Positions 48,324 through 57,631 of a DNA stretch of 64,000 nucleotides are shown piece after piece. The translations under genes were made by a program, and so were the position numbers. Every line of letters starts with the position of its first letter. The stretch's first letter is position 1. The notes beneath the pieces were generated by a model. That model was not told the DNA's origin and did no database searches. It was given only the letters and a program-made list of their open reading frames with translations. Source of the DNA: an uncultured Clostridia bacterium (GTDB taxonomy: Bacteria > Bacillota > Clostridia > TANB77 > CAG-508); contig CAKPAW010000004.1 in assembly GCA_934133165.1 (NCBI GenBank), positions 68,619-132,618 of the forward strand, written 5' to 3'.

Positions 48324-50285
48324 ATGCCAAAGAAATTATTGATTACAGAAAAGCCATCTGTGGCTATGGAATTTTCAAAAGCATTAAAAATAAATGCAAC
48401 AAGAAAAGATGGATATTTAGAATCAGAAGAATGGATTATAACATGGTGTGTAGGTCACCTAGTTACAATGTCATATCCTGAAAAATATGATGAAAACTTA
48501 AAAGTTTGGAGACTAGATACACTTCCATTTATTCCAAAAGAGTGGAAATATGAAATTATAAAAAATGTAGAAAAACAATTTAATATAGTAAAATCACTAT
48601 TACAAAGGCAAGATGTAGAAGAAATTTATAATGCAGGCGACTCTGGGCGTGAAGGAGAATATATACAAAGATTAGTATTTATGATGGCAAAACCAAATCC
48701 GAATGCAAAAATAAAAAGAGTGTGGATAGATTCACAAACAGAGGAAGAAATTTTAAGAGGAATAAAAGAAGCAAAAGACCAGTCAGAATATGATAGCTTA
48801 TCAGATTCAGCATATTTAAGGGCAAAAGAAGATTATCTAATAGGAATTAATTTTTCAAGATTACTTTCTATAATATATGGAAGAAAAGTTGCAAAAGAAA
48901 TAGAGGAAGAAAGAGCTTCTATTTCTGTTGGTCGTGTAATGACATGTGTTTTAGGAATGGTAGTATCAAGAGAAAGAGAAATTAGAAATTTTGTTAAAAC
49001 ACCATTTTATAAAATTATAGGAAACTTTGGAGAAGAAGAAGCAAATTTTAATGCAGAGTGGAAAGTAAATGAAAAATCCAAAATGTTTGAATCACCAAAA
49101 CTATATAATGATTCAGGATTCAAAAAAATAGAAGATGCAAAGGAATTTATAGTAAGCTTAAAAGACAAAAAGGCAGTTGTAGAAGAAGTTAAAAAACAAA
49201 AGCAAAAAGAAAAGGCACCATTATTATTCAATTTAGCAGAAGTACAAAATGAATGTACAAAACGTTTTAAAATAAAGCCAGATGAAACACTAGAAATAAT
49301 ACAAAATCTATATGAGCAAAAATTAGTTACATATCCAAGAACAGATGCTAGAGTTATATCTACAGCAGTTGCAAAAGTTATTTCTAAAAACTTAAATGGT
49401 TTAGCAAAAGGCTTTAAAGACGAGGAAGTGCAAGGATATTTAAAGCAAATGTCAGAAGAAAAATATTCTACAGATTTAGTAAAAACAAAGTATGTAAATG
49501 ATAGCAAAATAACAGACCATTATGCAATAATTCCAACAGGACAAGGTTTTGAAAATTATGATAAATTGAAAGATTTACACAAAGAAGTATATAAACTAAT
49601 AGTAAAAAGGTTTTTAGCAATATTTTACCCAGAAGCAGAGTTTAACAAAATATCTGTAACAATAAAAGTAGAAGAAGAAAAATTTAGTGCAAATGGAAAA
49701 GTTTGTACAAAAACAGGATATTTAGATGTATTAAAACCAAAAAACAAAGAAAAGAAATCCACAAATGAAGAAGAAAATGTGGAAAACAAGCAGGAAGATG
49801 AAAAAGAAGAAGCAAATAATTTAGACATTTTAAATAATTTAAAAAAAGGTCAAGAAATAAATGTTATAAATTATGAAACTAAAGAATCTGAAACAAATCC
49901 TCCAACAAGATATAATTCAGGTTCAATGATATTAGCAATGGAAAATGCAGGAAAATTAATAGAAGATGAGGAATTAAGAGAGCAAATAAAAGGTGCAGGA
50001 ATAGGAACGAGTGCAACAAGAGCAGAAATTATAAAAAAACTAGAAAAAATAGCATATATACAAATAAATAATAAGACACAAATAATAACTCCAACAAAAA
50101 AAGGAGAAGTAATTTATGATGTTGTATTATCTTCTATGCCAGACATGTTAAATCCAAAACTAACGGCAAGTTGGGAAAAGGGATTAGACATGGTGGCGAA
50201 AAAAGAAATAGGTTCACAGGAATTTATGCAAAAGCTAGAGGCATATATAAATGGAAAATTTGATAAACTTGTTGTTAAATTTTAG
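48324..50285 (+). CDS. topB: DNA topoisomerase III (type IA)
   Basis: 653 residues. TOPRIM segments LLITEKPSVAMEFSKAL and NAGDSGREGEYIQRL, active-site tyrosine in KLVTYPRTDARVIS near residue 340. NPPTRYNSGSMILAMENAG and GIGTSATRAEIIKKL follow. A charged linker with about 30 Lys/Glu/Asn residues (about 473-503) interrupts the second half. Unlike topA here it has no zinc ribbons. It resolves catenanes and single-stranded crossings. I prefer ATG 48324 with AAAGG 8 nt upstream over 48315, which lies next to that site. Its stop codon lies inside a dispersed repeat. Confidence 0.95.
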   Translation: MPKKLLITEKPSVAMEFSKALKINATRKDGYLESEEWIITWCVGHLVTMSYPEKYDENLKVWRLDTLPFIPKEWKYEIIKNVEKQFNIVKSLLQRQDVEEIYNAGDSGREGEYIQRLVFMMAKPNPNAKIKRVWIDSQTEEEILRGIKEAKDQSEYDSLSDSAYLRAKEDYLIGINFSRLLSIIYGRKVAKEIEEERASISVGRVMTCVLGMVVSREREIRNFVKTPFYKIIGNFGEEEANFNAEWKVNEKSKMFESPKLYNDSGFKKIEDAKEFIVSLKDKKAVVEEVKKQKQKEKAPLLFNLAEVQNECTKRFKIKPDETLEIIQNLYEQKLVTYPRTDARVISTAVAKVISKNLNGLAKGFKDEEVQGYLKQMSEEKYSTDLVKTKYVNDSKITDHYAIIPTGQGFENYDKLKDLHKEVYKLIVKRFLAIFYPEAEFNKISVTIKVEEEKFSANGKVCTKTGYLDVLKPKNKEKKSTNEEENVENKQEDEKEEANNLDILNNLKKGQEINVINYETKESETNPPTRYNSGSMILAMENAGKLIEDEELREQIKGAGIGTSATRAEIIKKLEKIAYIQINNKTQIITPTKKGEVIYDVVLSSMPDMLNPKLTASWEKGLDMVAKKEIGSQEFMQKLEAYINGKFDKLVVKF

Positions 50286-50374
50286 GTACGGGCTTAAAAA
50301 TTAAAAAAATAAAATTTTAGGGACGGGTCTAGAAATTTAAAAAATCAGATTTTAGTGATGATTTAAAAATTAAT
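50277..50374 (+). repeat. Dispersed repeat after topB (three tandem imperfect copies)
   Basis: Copies at 50277-50308 (TTTTAGGTACGGGCTTAAAA core), 50312-50343 (TTTTAGGGACGGGTCTAGAA core) and a decayed one at 50347-50374. The first is nearly the same as the repeat at 6170-6202 and supplies the topB stop codon (TAG). Confidence 0.7.
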
Positions 50375-50461
50375 ATAAAATGTTATCATTTATGAAGAAA
50401 AATATATATAGAAAAAGTTTAAAAAGTATTATTAAATAGAAAAAATAGGTGGTGTTGTAAA

Positions 50462-51298
50462 ATGAAGTTAGGTTTAGCGTTAGCAGGCGGAGGAGTAAAA
50501 GGTGCTGCACATATAGGAGCAATAAAGGCATTAGAAGAAAATGGAATAAAAATAGATGCAGTAGCAGGAACAAGTATAGGAAGTATTGTTTCAAGTTTAT
50601 ATGCAATGGGATACTCTACAGAAAAGATGTTAGAAATATTCAAATATTTTGCAAAGGGAATAATGAAGGCTGATGCAAAATACTTCGCAGGAAATTTAAA
50701 AACATCAAGGAGATTATTAGGCGACGGTCTACTATCAGGAGAAAATATAGAAATAGCAATAGAAGAATGTGCTAAAGAAAAAGGATACAAGAACATAAAA
50801 GATATAGAAATGCCAATAGCTATACCTACAGTAGACATAGTAGAGTGTAAAAAATATGTATTTACCAATAAAGATATTGAAGGAGATTATTACATAAAAG
50901 ATGCACCAATTAGTAAAGCAGCTAGAGCAAGTAGTAGTTACCCAGGAGTATTTGCACCATGCATGTATAAAGGACACAAATTTGTAGATGGTGGAATATT
51001 AGATAATGTTCCTGCAGATGAAGTAAAAAAATTGGGAGTAGATAAAGTATTAACATTAAAATTTGCAACAGCTTTAAATTATGATCCAAAAAATATATAT
51101 GAAATAGCATTTAAATCTATAGATCTATTATTTGAAGCAAGAAGTCAAGAAGCATTACACGCAAGTGATTTAGTGATAGATTTAGATGTGTCAGAAGCAA
51201 GTGTATTTGATATGAAAAAAATAGATTATTGCTATAATGCAGGATATATAACAATGTTAACTAAAATAAATGAAGTTAAGAAAATGCTAAATGAATAA
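50462..51298 (+). CDS. Patatin-like phospholipase/esterase
   Basis: 278 residues. The oxyanion hole GLALAGGGVKGAAHIGA is at the N-terminus, the nucleophile serine in GTSIG near residue 42 and the catalytic Asp in the DGG motif (FVDGGILDNVPADEV near 178). It is the RssA/YlbK-like bacterial patatin type, a serine-aspartate dyad hydrolase acting on lipids; substrate unknown. GGTGG lies 8 nt before the ATG. It is followed after 48 nt by yqeK and may share a transcript with it. Confidence 0.9.
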   Translation: MKLGLALAGGGVKGAAHIGAIKALEENGIKIDAVAGTSIGSIVSSLYAMGYSTEKMLEIFKYFAKGIMKADAKYFAGNLKTSRRLLGDGLLSGENIEIAIEECAKEKGYKNIKDIEMPIAIPTVDIVECKKYVFTNKDIEGDYYIKDAPISKAARASSSYPGVFAPCMYKGHKFVDGGILDNVPADEVKKLGVDKVLTLKFATALNYDPKNIYEIAFKSIDLLFEARSQEALHASDLVIDLDVSEASVFDMKKIDYCYNAGYITMLTKINEVKKMLNE

Positions 51299-51346
51299 CT
51301 TAAGTAAAATAAAAATCTGGTTAATATGAAAGAGGAAAATACATAA

Positions 51347-51922
51347 ATGGAGAATATAGAAAAAATAAAAGAAGATTTAAAACAAATATTAAGTGAAAAA
51401 AGATATATTCATTCAATAGGTGCAATGGAAAAAGCAATAGAACTTGCAAAAACATATGGAGAAGATGAAGAAAAATCAGCATTAACAGCGCTTACACATG
51501 ATATTGCGAAAGAAATGACAATAGAGGAATATTATAAATATGCAGAAGAAAATAATATAAAATTAAGCAAAGATGATAAAATGTGCACAAGTGTATTACA
51601 CGGAATAATAGGAGCAGACATAGTAAAGAAGAAATATGGATTTACAGATGAAATGTGTAGAGCAATATATTATCATACTACTGGGATTACCAATATGACT
51701 TTACTAGGAAAAATAGTATATGTAGCTGATAAAATAGAAAATAGCAGAGATTACCCAGAAGCAGAAGCTTTAAGAGAAAAATTCAATCAGAGTGAAAGTT
51801 TAGATGAATTCATATTATACGATATAGATTATTACACTCTACCTAAAATGATTGAAAAAAGGAGAGCTATTCATCCAAATACAATAAATGTAAGAAATGA
51901 GATAATTGAGAAAATGAAATAA
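51347..51922 (+). CDS. yqeK: HD-domain Ap4A hydrolase YqeK
   Basis: 191 residues. HD phosphohydrolase residues: RYIHSIGAMEKA (first His), LTHDIAKEM (HD pair), VLHGIIGADIV and YYHTTG, then VYVADKIENSRDYPEA. These match YqeK, which splits diadenosine tetraphosphate symmetrically to ADP. In Bacillus it sits with nadD and rsfS; neither is adjacent here. A terminator follows. Confidence 0.9.
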   Translation: MENIEKIKEDLKQILSEKRYIHSIGAMEKAIELAKTYGEDEEKSALTALTHDIAKEMTIEEYYKYAEENNIKLSKDDKMCTSVLHGIIGADIVKKKYGFTDEMCRAIYYHTTGITNMTLLGKIVYVADKIENSRDYPEAEALREKFNQSESLDEFILYDIDYYTLPKMIEKRRAIHPNTINVRNEIIEKMK

Positions 51923-51933
51923 TTCAAAATAAT

Positions 51934-51978
51934 AAAAGCAAGCATTTATTATAAAAGTAAATGGCTTGCTTTTTTATA
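51934..51978 (+). terminator. Terminator of yqeK
   Basis: AAAAGCAAGC/GCTTGCTTTT stem with an extended AT part and T-run. Confidence 0.85.
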
Positions 51979-51989
51979 TACAAAAAACA

Positions 51990-52003
51990 AGAACAAATTT
52001 TCG
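51990..52003 (+). promoter_or_regulatory. Candidate LexA (SOS) box upstream of dinD
   Basis: AGAACAAATTTTCG fits the Gram-positive SOS consensus CGAACRNRYGTTYG at 12 of 14 positions. It ends 7 nt before the -35 box. Confidence 0.45.
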
Positions 52004-52010
52004 AAAAATA

Positions 52011-52039
52011 TTGAAAAATATATAAGTATATGATATAAA
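52011..52039 (+). promoter_or_regulatory. Sigma-A-type promoter of dinD
   Basis: TTGAAA, 17 nt, TATAAA; gives a leader of about 120 nt. Confidence 0.55.
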
Positions 52040-52164
52040 TAATGTATTAAATGAAACAATATAAATTAAAAAGTTCAATTATTCCGAATTTTAAAACAAT
52101 TAAAAAATAAAATTAGATTATTATTAAATTAATTTAAATGTAAAGGAAAGGAGAGTGAATAAAT

Positions 52165-53013
52165 ATGGATGAAAAAACTTTAATTAATATTACAGAAGAA
52201 AATTTTGAAAGTATAAAACATACAGATGAAAATGGAATTGAATTTTGGTATGCAAGAGAGTTGATGATGGTACTAGAATATAAACAATGGAGACGATTTG
52301 AACAAACAATTGAGAGAGCAAAAGAATCCTGCAGAAATAGTAATATCAGCATTGATAACCATTTTGCCGACGTTGGCAAAATCGTAAAAGCAGGGGCTAC
52401 TAATAAAGATATAAGAGATATAAAATTAACTAGATATGCATGCTACTTAATAGCACAAAATGGAGATAGTAGAAAAAAAGCAATAGCACTTGCACAAACA
52501 TATTTTGCTGTACAAACTAGAAAACAAGAATTAACAAGACAAGAATATGAAAGGTTAAGTGAAGACGAGAAGAGATTATACACAAGAAAAAATGTAAAAG
52601 ATAAAAATAAATATTTATTTGACACTGCAAAATTATCTGGAGTAAAGAATTACGGAAGATTTAATAATTATGGATACAAAGGTTTATATAATGGAGAAAC
52701 AGCAAAAGATATAGCTAAACGCAAAGGAATATCAGATAAAGAAGATATACTAGATTATATGAGCAGTACAGAATTGGCAGCTAACTTGTTTAGAATTACA
52801 CAAACAGATGAAGTATTAAAAAATAAAAATATTAATAATGAAGATGACGCTTGTATAACACATCATAAAGTTGGACAAGCAGTTAGGCAAACTATAAAAA
52901 GAATTGGTGGTACTATGCCAGAAAACTTACCAACACCAAGCAAAAGTGCAAAACAAATTGAAAAGGAAAAAAATAAACAACTAAGATTTAAAAGTAATAA
53001 AAAATTAAAATAA
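52165..53013 (+). CDS. dinD: DNA damage-inducible protein D (DinD)
   Basis: 282 residues. The N-terminal half has the BRO-like/DinD pattern: EFWYARELMMVLEYKQWRRF, then NHFADVGKIVKAGA and DIKLTRYACYLIAQNGD. ALAQTYFAVQTRKQE and the middle segment YNGETAKDIAKRKGI follow. DYMSSTELAANLFRITQT is near the C-terminus. E. coli DinD is SOS-induced and modulates RecA filaments; the clostridial role is not established. The gene is a single unit between two unrelated operons, with a possible LexA box and its own terminator, which fits lateral acquisition (inference). Confidence 0.92.
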   Translation: MDEKTLINITEENFESIKHTDENGIEFWYARELMMVLEYKQWRRFEQTIERAKESCRNSNISIDNHFADVGKIVKAGATNKDIRDIKLTRYACYLIAQNGDSRKKAIALAQTYFAVQTRKQELTRQEYERLSEDEKRLYTRKNVKDKNKYLFDTAKLSGVKNYGRFNNYGYKGLYNGETAKDIAKRKGISDKEDILDYMSSTELAANLFRITQTDEVLKNKNINNEDDACITHHKVGQAVRQTIKRIGGTMPENLPTPSKSAKQIEKEKNKQLRFKSNKKLK

Positions 53014-53056
53014 AAGTTTTAGCAGATAACAAAGTACTACCAATTAAAAATAAAAC

Positions 53057-53095
53057 AGACATTTATAACATAAAAAATTATAAATGTCTATTTTT
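53057..53095 (+). terminator. Terminator of dinD
   Basis: AGACATTTATAA/TTATAAATGTCT stem then ATTTTT. Confidence 0.8.
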
Positions 53096-53159
53096 CACTC
53101 TTTTTTTAAATGCAACATAATATATAGCAAAATAACTTTATAAGAAAGGGGAGAAAAAC

Positions 53160-54413
53160 ATGCAAAACTACATAATAGAAGGGGGAAAAAGATTAGAAGG
53201 AACAGTCACAATATCTGGTTCAAAAAATGCTTCTCTTCCAATAATAGCAGGAACTATATTAAGTGGAAAACAAACAAAACTATATAATGTGCCAAACATA
53301 CATGATACACAAATAACATTAAAAATTTTAAGACTTTTAGGTTGCAAAGTTAAGAAAAATCGTGATAAAATAGAAATCGATACAAAGCAAATGAATAAAA
53401 AAGAAATTCCAGAAGACATGATGAGACAAATGAGATCCACAGTTATTATGGCAGGAGCGATAATTGGTAGATTTAAAGAAGCAACATTTTCATATCCAGG
53501 TGGATGTGAGATAGGAGCAAGACCAATTGATTTACACTTGGCAGCTTTTAAAAAATTAGGAATAAATATTGAAGAAAAGGGTGGATTTATACACTGCAGT
53601 TGTGATAAAATAATAGGAACAGAAATAGACCTAGATTTTCCAAGTGTAGGAGCAACAGAAAATATTATCTTAGCAACAGTATTAGCAGAGGGTGTAACAA
53701 CTATAAATAATGCTGCAATGGAACCAGAAATAGAAGATTTAGCAAAGTTTTTAAACAAAATGGGTGCTAAAATAGAAGGAGCTGGAACGAATTTTATAAA
53801 AATAACAGGAGTTAAATCATTAAAAGAAGTAGGATATAAAGTAATGTCAGATAGGATAGAAGCAGGTACATATTTATGTATGGTAGCTGCTACAGGAGGA
53901 AAAGCTAAAATATTAAACGCGAAGCCAGAGCATATAACACCAATTATTCATAAATTAGAAGAATGTGGGTGTAAAATAGAAACAAGTGAAAAAGAAATTT
54001 ACATAGAAGCACCAAAAAAATTAAAAGCAATTGATATAAAAACAATGCCATATCCAGGGTTTCCAACAGATATGCAATCAATATTTGGAAGTATGTTAAG
54101 TATAGCCAAAGGAACATCAACTATAGTAGAAAATATTTTTGAAAATAGATACAAATATACAATGGAACTAAATAAAATGGGAGCAAAGATTCAAATAGAA
54201 GGAAAAATGGCAGTTATAAAAGGAGTAAAAAAATTAAATGCGAATAAAGTAGAAAGCTATGATTTACGAGGAGGAGCAGCTTTAATATTAGCAGCGCTTA
54301 CAACTAAAGGAACAACATATATAAATGGCATTGAATATATACAAAGAGGCTATGAGAAAATAGAGCAAAAATTAAAAGGGTTAGGAGCAAATATAAAACT
54401 TAAAATTACCTAA
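53160..54413 (+). CDS. murA: UDP-N-acetylglucosamine 1-carboxyvinyltransferase MurA
   Basis: 417 residues. First committed step of peptidoglycan synthesis, adding enolpyruvate to UDP-GlcNAc. ISGSKNASLPII at the N-terminus carries the catalytic Lys/Asn pair. The fosfomycin-sensitive cysteine is present in YPGGCEIGARPID near residue 119. PSVGATENIILA and YDLRGGAALILAAL complete the fold. GGGGAG lies 8 nt before the ATG. First gene of the second dcw block, followed by ftsQ after 16 nt. Confidence 0.97.
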   Translation: MQNYIIEGGKRLEGTVTISGSKNASLPIIAGTILSGKQTKLYNVPNIHDTQITLKILRLLGCKVKKNRDKIEIDTKQMNKKEIPEDMMRQMRSTVIMAGAIIGRFKEATFSYPGGCEIGARPIDLHLAAFKKLGINIEEKGGFIHCSCDKIIGTEIDLDFPSVGATENIILATVLAEGVTTINNAAMEPEIEDLAKFLNKMGAKIEGAGTNFIKITGVKSLKEVGYKVMSDRIEAGTYLCMVAATGGKAKILNAKPEHITPIIHKLEECGCKIETSEKEIYIEAPKKLKAIDIKTMPYPGFPTDMQSIFGSMLSIAKGTSTIVENIFENRYKYTMELNKMGAKIQIEGKMAVIKGVKKLNANKVESYDLRGGAALILAALTTKGTTYINGIEYIQRGYEKIEQKLKGLGANIKLKIT

Positions 54414-54429
54414 GAAAGAAGGTGCAAAA

Positions 54430-55587
54430 GTGGCGAGAAAAACTAAAGAACAAGAATTAGATATATTTAATGATGAAAAAAATAATAAAAAAGCAAAGTC
54501 TAAAATAAAAAAGAAAAATGTTGATAAGATTAAAGAAGAAAATGATAAGTTTTCTTTTGATAATGAAATTGTAATTGGTGTAACAAGAAAAGAAGAACCA
54601 AAAAGGCAAGTAGCAAAGAAAAAATCCAATAATAGAAATAACAAAAAAAACAATACAAAAAAATCAAACAATAAAAAAATATATAATGCAAAAAACAAAA
54701 AATCAAATAGCGATATAATGAATAGTACAAATAATAAGACTAACAATATAAAAACTAAAAATATAAACAAGAAAAAAGCTACTAAAAAAACAATTGCAAA
54801 AAAGCCAATAAACAATAATATAACACCAGAACAACAAGAAAAAATAATAAAGAAAAGAAATAGAAATAAAAGAATTATTAAAATTAGTTTATTATTTATA
54901 CTATTTGTAATAGTTATACTATGTGCTATGTTTTCGCCACTTTTCAATATAAAAGCAATCGAAGTAAATGGAAACAAAATTGTAACTAAAAATGAAATAA
55001 TAAGTTTGTCTAAAATTCAAATAGAAGAAAATAGTTTCCAATTAAGTAAAAGTAAAATAAAGAAACAAATAAAAGAAAATGCATACATACAAGATGTAAA
55101 AATTACAAGAAAATTACCTTCAACTATTCTAATAGAAATAGAAGAAAGAGAACCAGCTTATTTACTAGAATATGCAGGAAGCTATGTAGTTATAGATAAA
55201 CAAGGTTATATGTTAGAAATAAAAACAGAAAAAATATCATTACCTGTTATACAAGGTGAAGTTACAGAAACTTCAAATTTTGTGGTAGGCAATAGATTAT
55301 GTACAGAAGATTTAGAAAGATTAGCTATAATATCAAAAATTGCAGAACTGGCTAAAGTAAATGATATTTACACAATAATAACAGGCATAGATATAAGTAA
55401 TAAAGAAAATATAAAATTAATATTTGAAACAGAAGCAAAAGTTGCTTATTTAGGTGATAGTTCTAATATGAATACAAAAATACTAATGATAAAATCAATA
55501 CTAGAAAAAGAGGAAGGGAAGCCAGGAGAAATTTTCCTAAACTTTGATTTAAATAAAAAGAATCCTATCTTTAGGGAAAGGGTATAA
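54430..55587 (+). CDS. ftsQ: Cell division protein FtsQ/DivIB
   Basis: 385 residues. A long Lys/Asn-rich cytoplasmic tail of about 150 residues precedes one transmembrane helix (IIKISLLFILFVIVILCAMF). The extracytoplasmic POTRA domain has FNIKAIEVNGNKIVTKNEIISLS, followed by the beta domain with KLPSTILIEIEEREPAYLLE and IDKQGYMLE. Links FtsL/DivIC to the septal synthase. The tail is much longer than in Bacillus DivIB and very poor in hydrophobic residues. The start is GTG 54430 with GAAGGTG upstream. Confidence 0.92.
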   Translation: MARKTKEQELDIFNDEKNNKKAKSKIKKKNVDKIKEENDKFSFDNEIVIGVTRKEEPKRQVAKKKSNNRNNKKNNTKKSNNKKIYNAKNKKSNSDIMNSTNNKTNNIKTKNINKKKATKKTIAKKPINNNITPEQQEKIIKKRNRNKRIIKISLLFILFVIVILCAMFSPLFNIKAIEVNGNKIVTKNEIISLSKIQIEENSFQLSKSKIKKQIKENAYIQDVKITRKLPSTILIEIEEREPAYLLEYAGSYVVIDKQGYMLEIKTEKISLPVIQGEVTETSNFVVGNRLCTEDLERLAIISKIAELAKVNDIYTIITGIDISNKENIKLIFETEAKVAYLGDSSNMNTKILMIKSILEKEEGKPGEIFLNFDLNKKNPIFRERV

Positions 55588-55601
55588 AGGAAGTGAAAAA
55601 A

Positions 55602-56327
55602 ATGGACAAGAATAAAGTTGCTATAACTTTAGGAATAGTTTGTTTAATACTTACTATTGCTATATGTATGCAAATAAATACAATAAAAAATGCAAACTCT
55701 ACAGTATCACAAACCTTAGCAGAAAATGGTTTAAGAGATGAAGTGTTAAAGTGGAAAGAAAAATATGATAATATATCTAGTGAATTAGATATTGCAGAAA
55801 AAAAATTGGGAGACATAAGAGAAAAATCTACAGAGAATGATAGTGATTCTTCTGAAAAAGAAGAGCAGATTAGACTAAATAATAATCTGTTAGGAATAAC
55901 AAATTTAGTAGGACAAGGCATAGAAATGACTATTCAAGATGATCCAAATGCTACAAGAGAAAATATAGGAATATATGATGATATTTCAGCACATATAGTA
56001 CATGATGCAGATTTAAGAGCAATAGTTAATGAATTAAAAAATGCAGGAGCAGAAGCAATCTCTATAAACGGACAAAGACTAGTAAGTACAACTGCAATAA
56101 CCTGTATAGGAAATGTAATAAAAGTAAACGATGAAAGAATAACTTCACCTTTTACAATTAAAGCAATCGGACTTTCAGAAAGCTTAGCAGGAATAAATAG
56201 ACCAGGTGGATATATAGAAAAACTAAAGGAAAATGGCATAGTAGTAAATATTAAAAAATCTAATAAAATTGAAATACCAAAATATACTGGTGCAATCTCA
56301 TCAAAATATATGAGTTTGCAAAAATAA
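55602..56327 (+). CDS. DUF881 family protein (YlxW/YlxX-like), copy 1
   Basis: 241 residues. One N-terminal transmembrane helix (VAITLGIVCLILTIAIC) is followed by a coiled coil (about 45-85) and the DUF881 domain. The domain shows GQGIEMTIQDDP, HDADLRAIVNELKNAGAEAISINGQRL and the end GGYIEKLKENGI. The same family stands between divIB and ftsA in Bacillus (ylxW, ylxX). Function unknown, presumably linked to division. Start ATG 55602 has AAGGAAG 8 nt upstream; GTG 55593 overlaps that site. Confidence 0.85.
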   Translation: MDKNKVAITLGIVCLILTIAICMQINTIKNANSTVSQTLAENGLRDEVLKWKEKYDNISSELDIAEKKLGDIREKSTENDSDSSEKEEQIRLNNNLLGITNLVGQGIEMTIQDDPNATRENIGIYDDISAHIVHDADLRAIVNELKNAGAEAISINGQRLVSTTAITCIGNVIKVNDERITSPFTIKAIGLSESLAGINRPGGYIEKLKENGIVVNIKKSNKIEIPKYTGAISSKYMSLQK

Positions 56328-56342
56328 TCGAGGTGAGAACTA

Positions 56343-57047
56343 TTGAATAAGAATAAAATAATAATGGCTGTTAGTATAGGAGGGCTTTGTATTATTCTAG
56401 TTGCTGTAATGTTTGCACAATTTAAAACTGTCGAAGAAACAGATATTACAGGAATAGAAAAAGCGAGAGAAGCAGAACTTCAATCAATGCTTGCAAGTTG
56501 GAAGACAAAGTATGAAGAAGTAGAAGAAAAGTTAACAGATACACAAAATAAAATAGCAGAGTACCAACAAAAACTAGATTCTAATGAACAAGCCTCTGAA
56601 CTAATAGACAAAGAACTAGAACAAACTAATTTATTAGTAGGAAAAACAGCAGTAACAGGTGAAGGAGTAATAGTTACTTTAGAAGATAATAACGAAAAAT
56701 CTATAGTAGGCAGTGACTTAAGAGCATTAGTTAATGAATTAAAGTTAGCAGGTGCTGAGGCAATTTCTATAAACAATGAGAGAATTTTAAATATGACAGA
56801 AATTGTAGATGTTAATGATTTTATATTAATAAATGAAAATAGAATTGTTTCGCCTTATGTGGTAAAAGCAATAGGAAATCAAACATATTTATCTAGTGCG
56901 CTAAGCTTAAAAGTGAATGGATTTATAGATAGTTACCAAAAGCTTGGAAAAACAGTAAAAATGACAAAAGAGAGAAACGTAAAAATAGATGCATATAATG
57001 GCAGAAAAAAATTAATGCAATTAAATTATGCAAAGGAGGAAGAATAA
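56343..57047 (+). CDS. DUF881 family protein (YlxW/YlxX-like), copy 2
   Basis: 234 residues and paralogous to the preceding gene. A transmembrane helix (IIMAVSIGGLCIILVAVMF), a coiled coil (about 35-90), then TGEGVIVTLEDNN, SDLRALVNELKLAGAEAISINNERI and an end similar to copy 1. The second copy is a tandem duplicate kept in many Firmicutes. The start is TTG 56343 after GAGGTGAG. It overlaps the next gene by 1 nt. Confidence 0.83.
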   Translation: MNKNKIIMAVSIGGLCIILVAVMFAQFKTVEETDITGIEKAREAELQSMLASWKTKYEEVEEKLTDTQNKIAEYQQKLDSNEQASELIDKELEQTNLLVGKTAVTGEGVIVTLEDNNEKSIVGSDLRALVNELKLAGAEAISINNERILNMTEIVDVNDFILINENRIVSPYVVKAIGNQTYLSSALSLKVNGFIDSYQKLGKTVKMTKERNVKIDAYNGRKKLMQLNYAKEEE

Positions 57048-57457
57048 TGATTTTAATAGCTATAATTATTGGTTGTATTATAGGAGCCATAATAGGAGTT
57101 AATATTCCTACAATACCATATACATATTCAGGCTATTTAGCAATAGCAATTATTGCCGCATTAGACTCAGTATTTGGAGCAATTACATCTAGCTTAAAGA
57201 AAAATTTTGATATGAAGATATTTGTTTCAGGATTCTTTGTAAATGCTATATTAGCAATGGCACTTACATATTTGGGACAAAAATTGAATATAGATATATA
57301 TTTAGCAGCAGTTGTAGTGTTTGTAGGAAGAATGTTTAATAACTTAGGAACTATTAGAAGATATTACGTAGAAAAAATAACAGACAGAAAAATAGTTGCA
57401 AAAGCAGAAGCAGTTATAAAAAAGGCAAATGAAGAAAATGATGATAATAAACAATAA
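57047..57457 (+). CDS. sbp: Small basic protein Sbp (DUF1290)
   Basis: 136 residues, membrane protein with about four helices (MILIAIIIGCIIGAIIGVNIP, then AIAIIAALDSVFGAITSSLKK and VFVGRMFNNLGTIRRYYV). It is the DUF1290/Sbp family always found with DUF881 genes before ftsA. Role unknown. The start overlaps the stop of the preceding gene (TAATG), so translation is coupled. The C-terminus is charged and cytoplasmic. Confidence 0.85.
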   Translation: MILIAIIIGCIIGAIIGVNIPTIPYTYSGYLAIAIIAALDSVFGAITSSLKKNFDMKIFVSGFFVNAILAMALTYLGQKLNIDIYLAAVVVFVGRMFNNLGTIRRYYVEKITDRKIVAKAEAVIKKANEENDDNKQ

Positions 57458-57585
57458 AAATATATAGTAAGATATAGAATATTATAAAGAGATAAGATTT
57501 AATATAGTATCTTTACTACAAACAAAAAGTAAAAAATCAATAGAAAAGTTATATCAATTTACATAAAAATACAAAAGAAGACATT

Positions 57586-57629
57586 ATTACAAAAACATTA
57601 CAAAAATATTACAAAAATATAACATTTTC
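57586..57629 (+). repeat. 11-bp phased direct repeats upstream of ftsA
   Basis: ATTACAAAAAC, ATTACAAAAAT, ATTACAAAAAT at 57586, 57597 and 57608, then a weaker ATAACATTTTC. The period of 11 bp is about one helical turn. They end 3 nt before the -35 box of the ftsA promoter. Confidence 0.7.
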
Positions 57630-57631
57630 TA

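Noticed and set aside
49007..49507. 166-residue - strand frame inside topB
   Set aside because: Antisense shadow of an intact type IA topoisomerase gene; no promoter, no ribosome binding site and no recognisable domain.
54381..54977. 198-residue - strand frame opposite ftsQ, rich in Phe and Leu
   Set aside because: It is the antisense of the Lys/Asn-rich FtsQ tail, which automatically yields a hydrophobic-looking protein.
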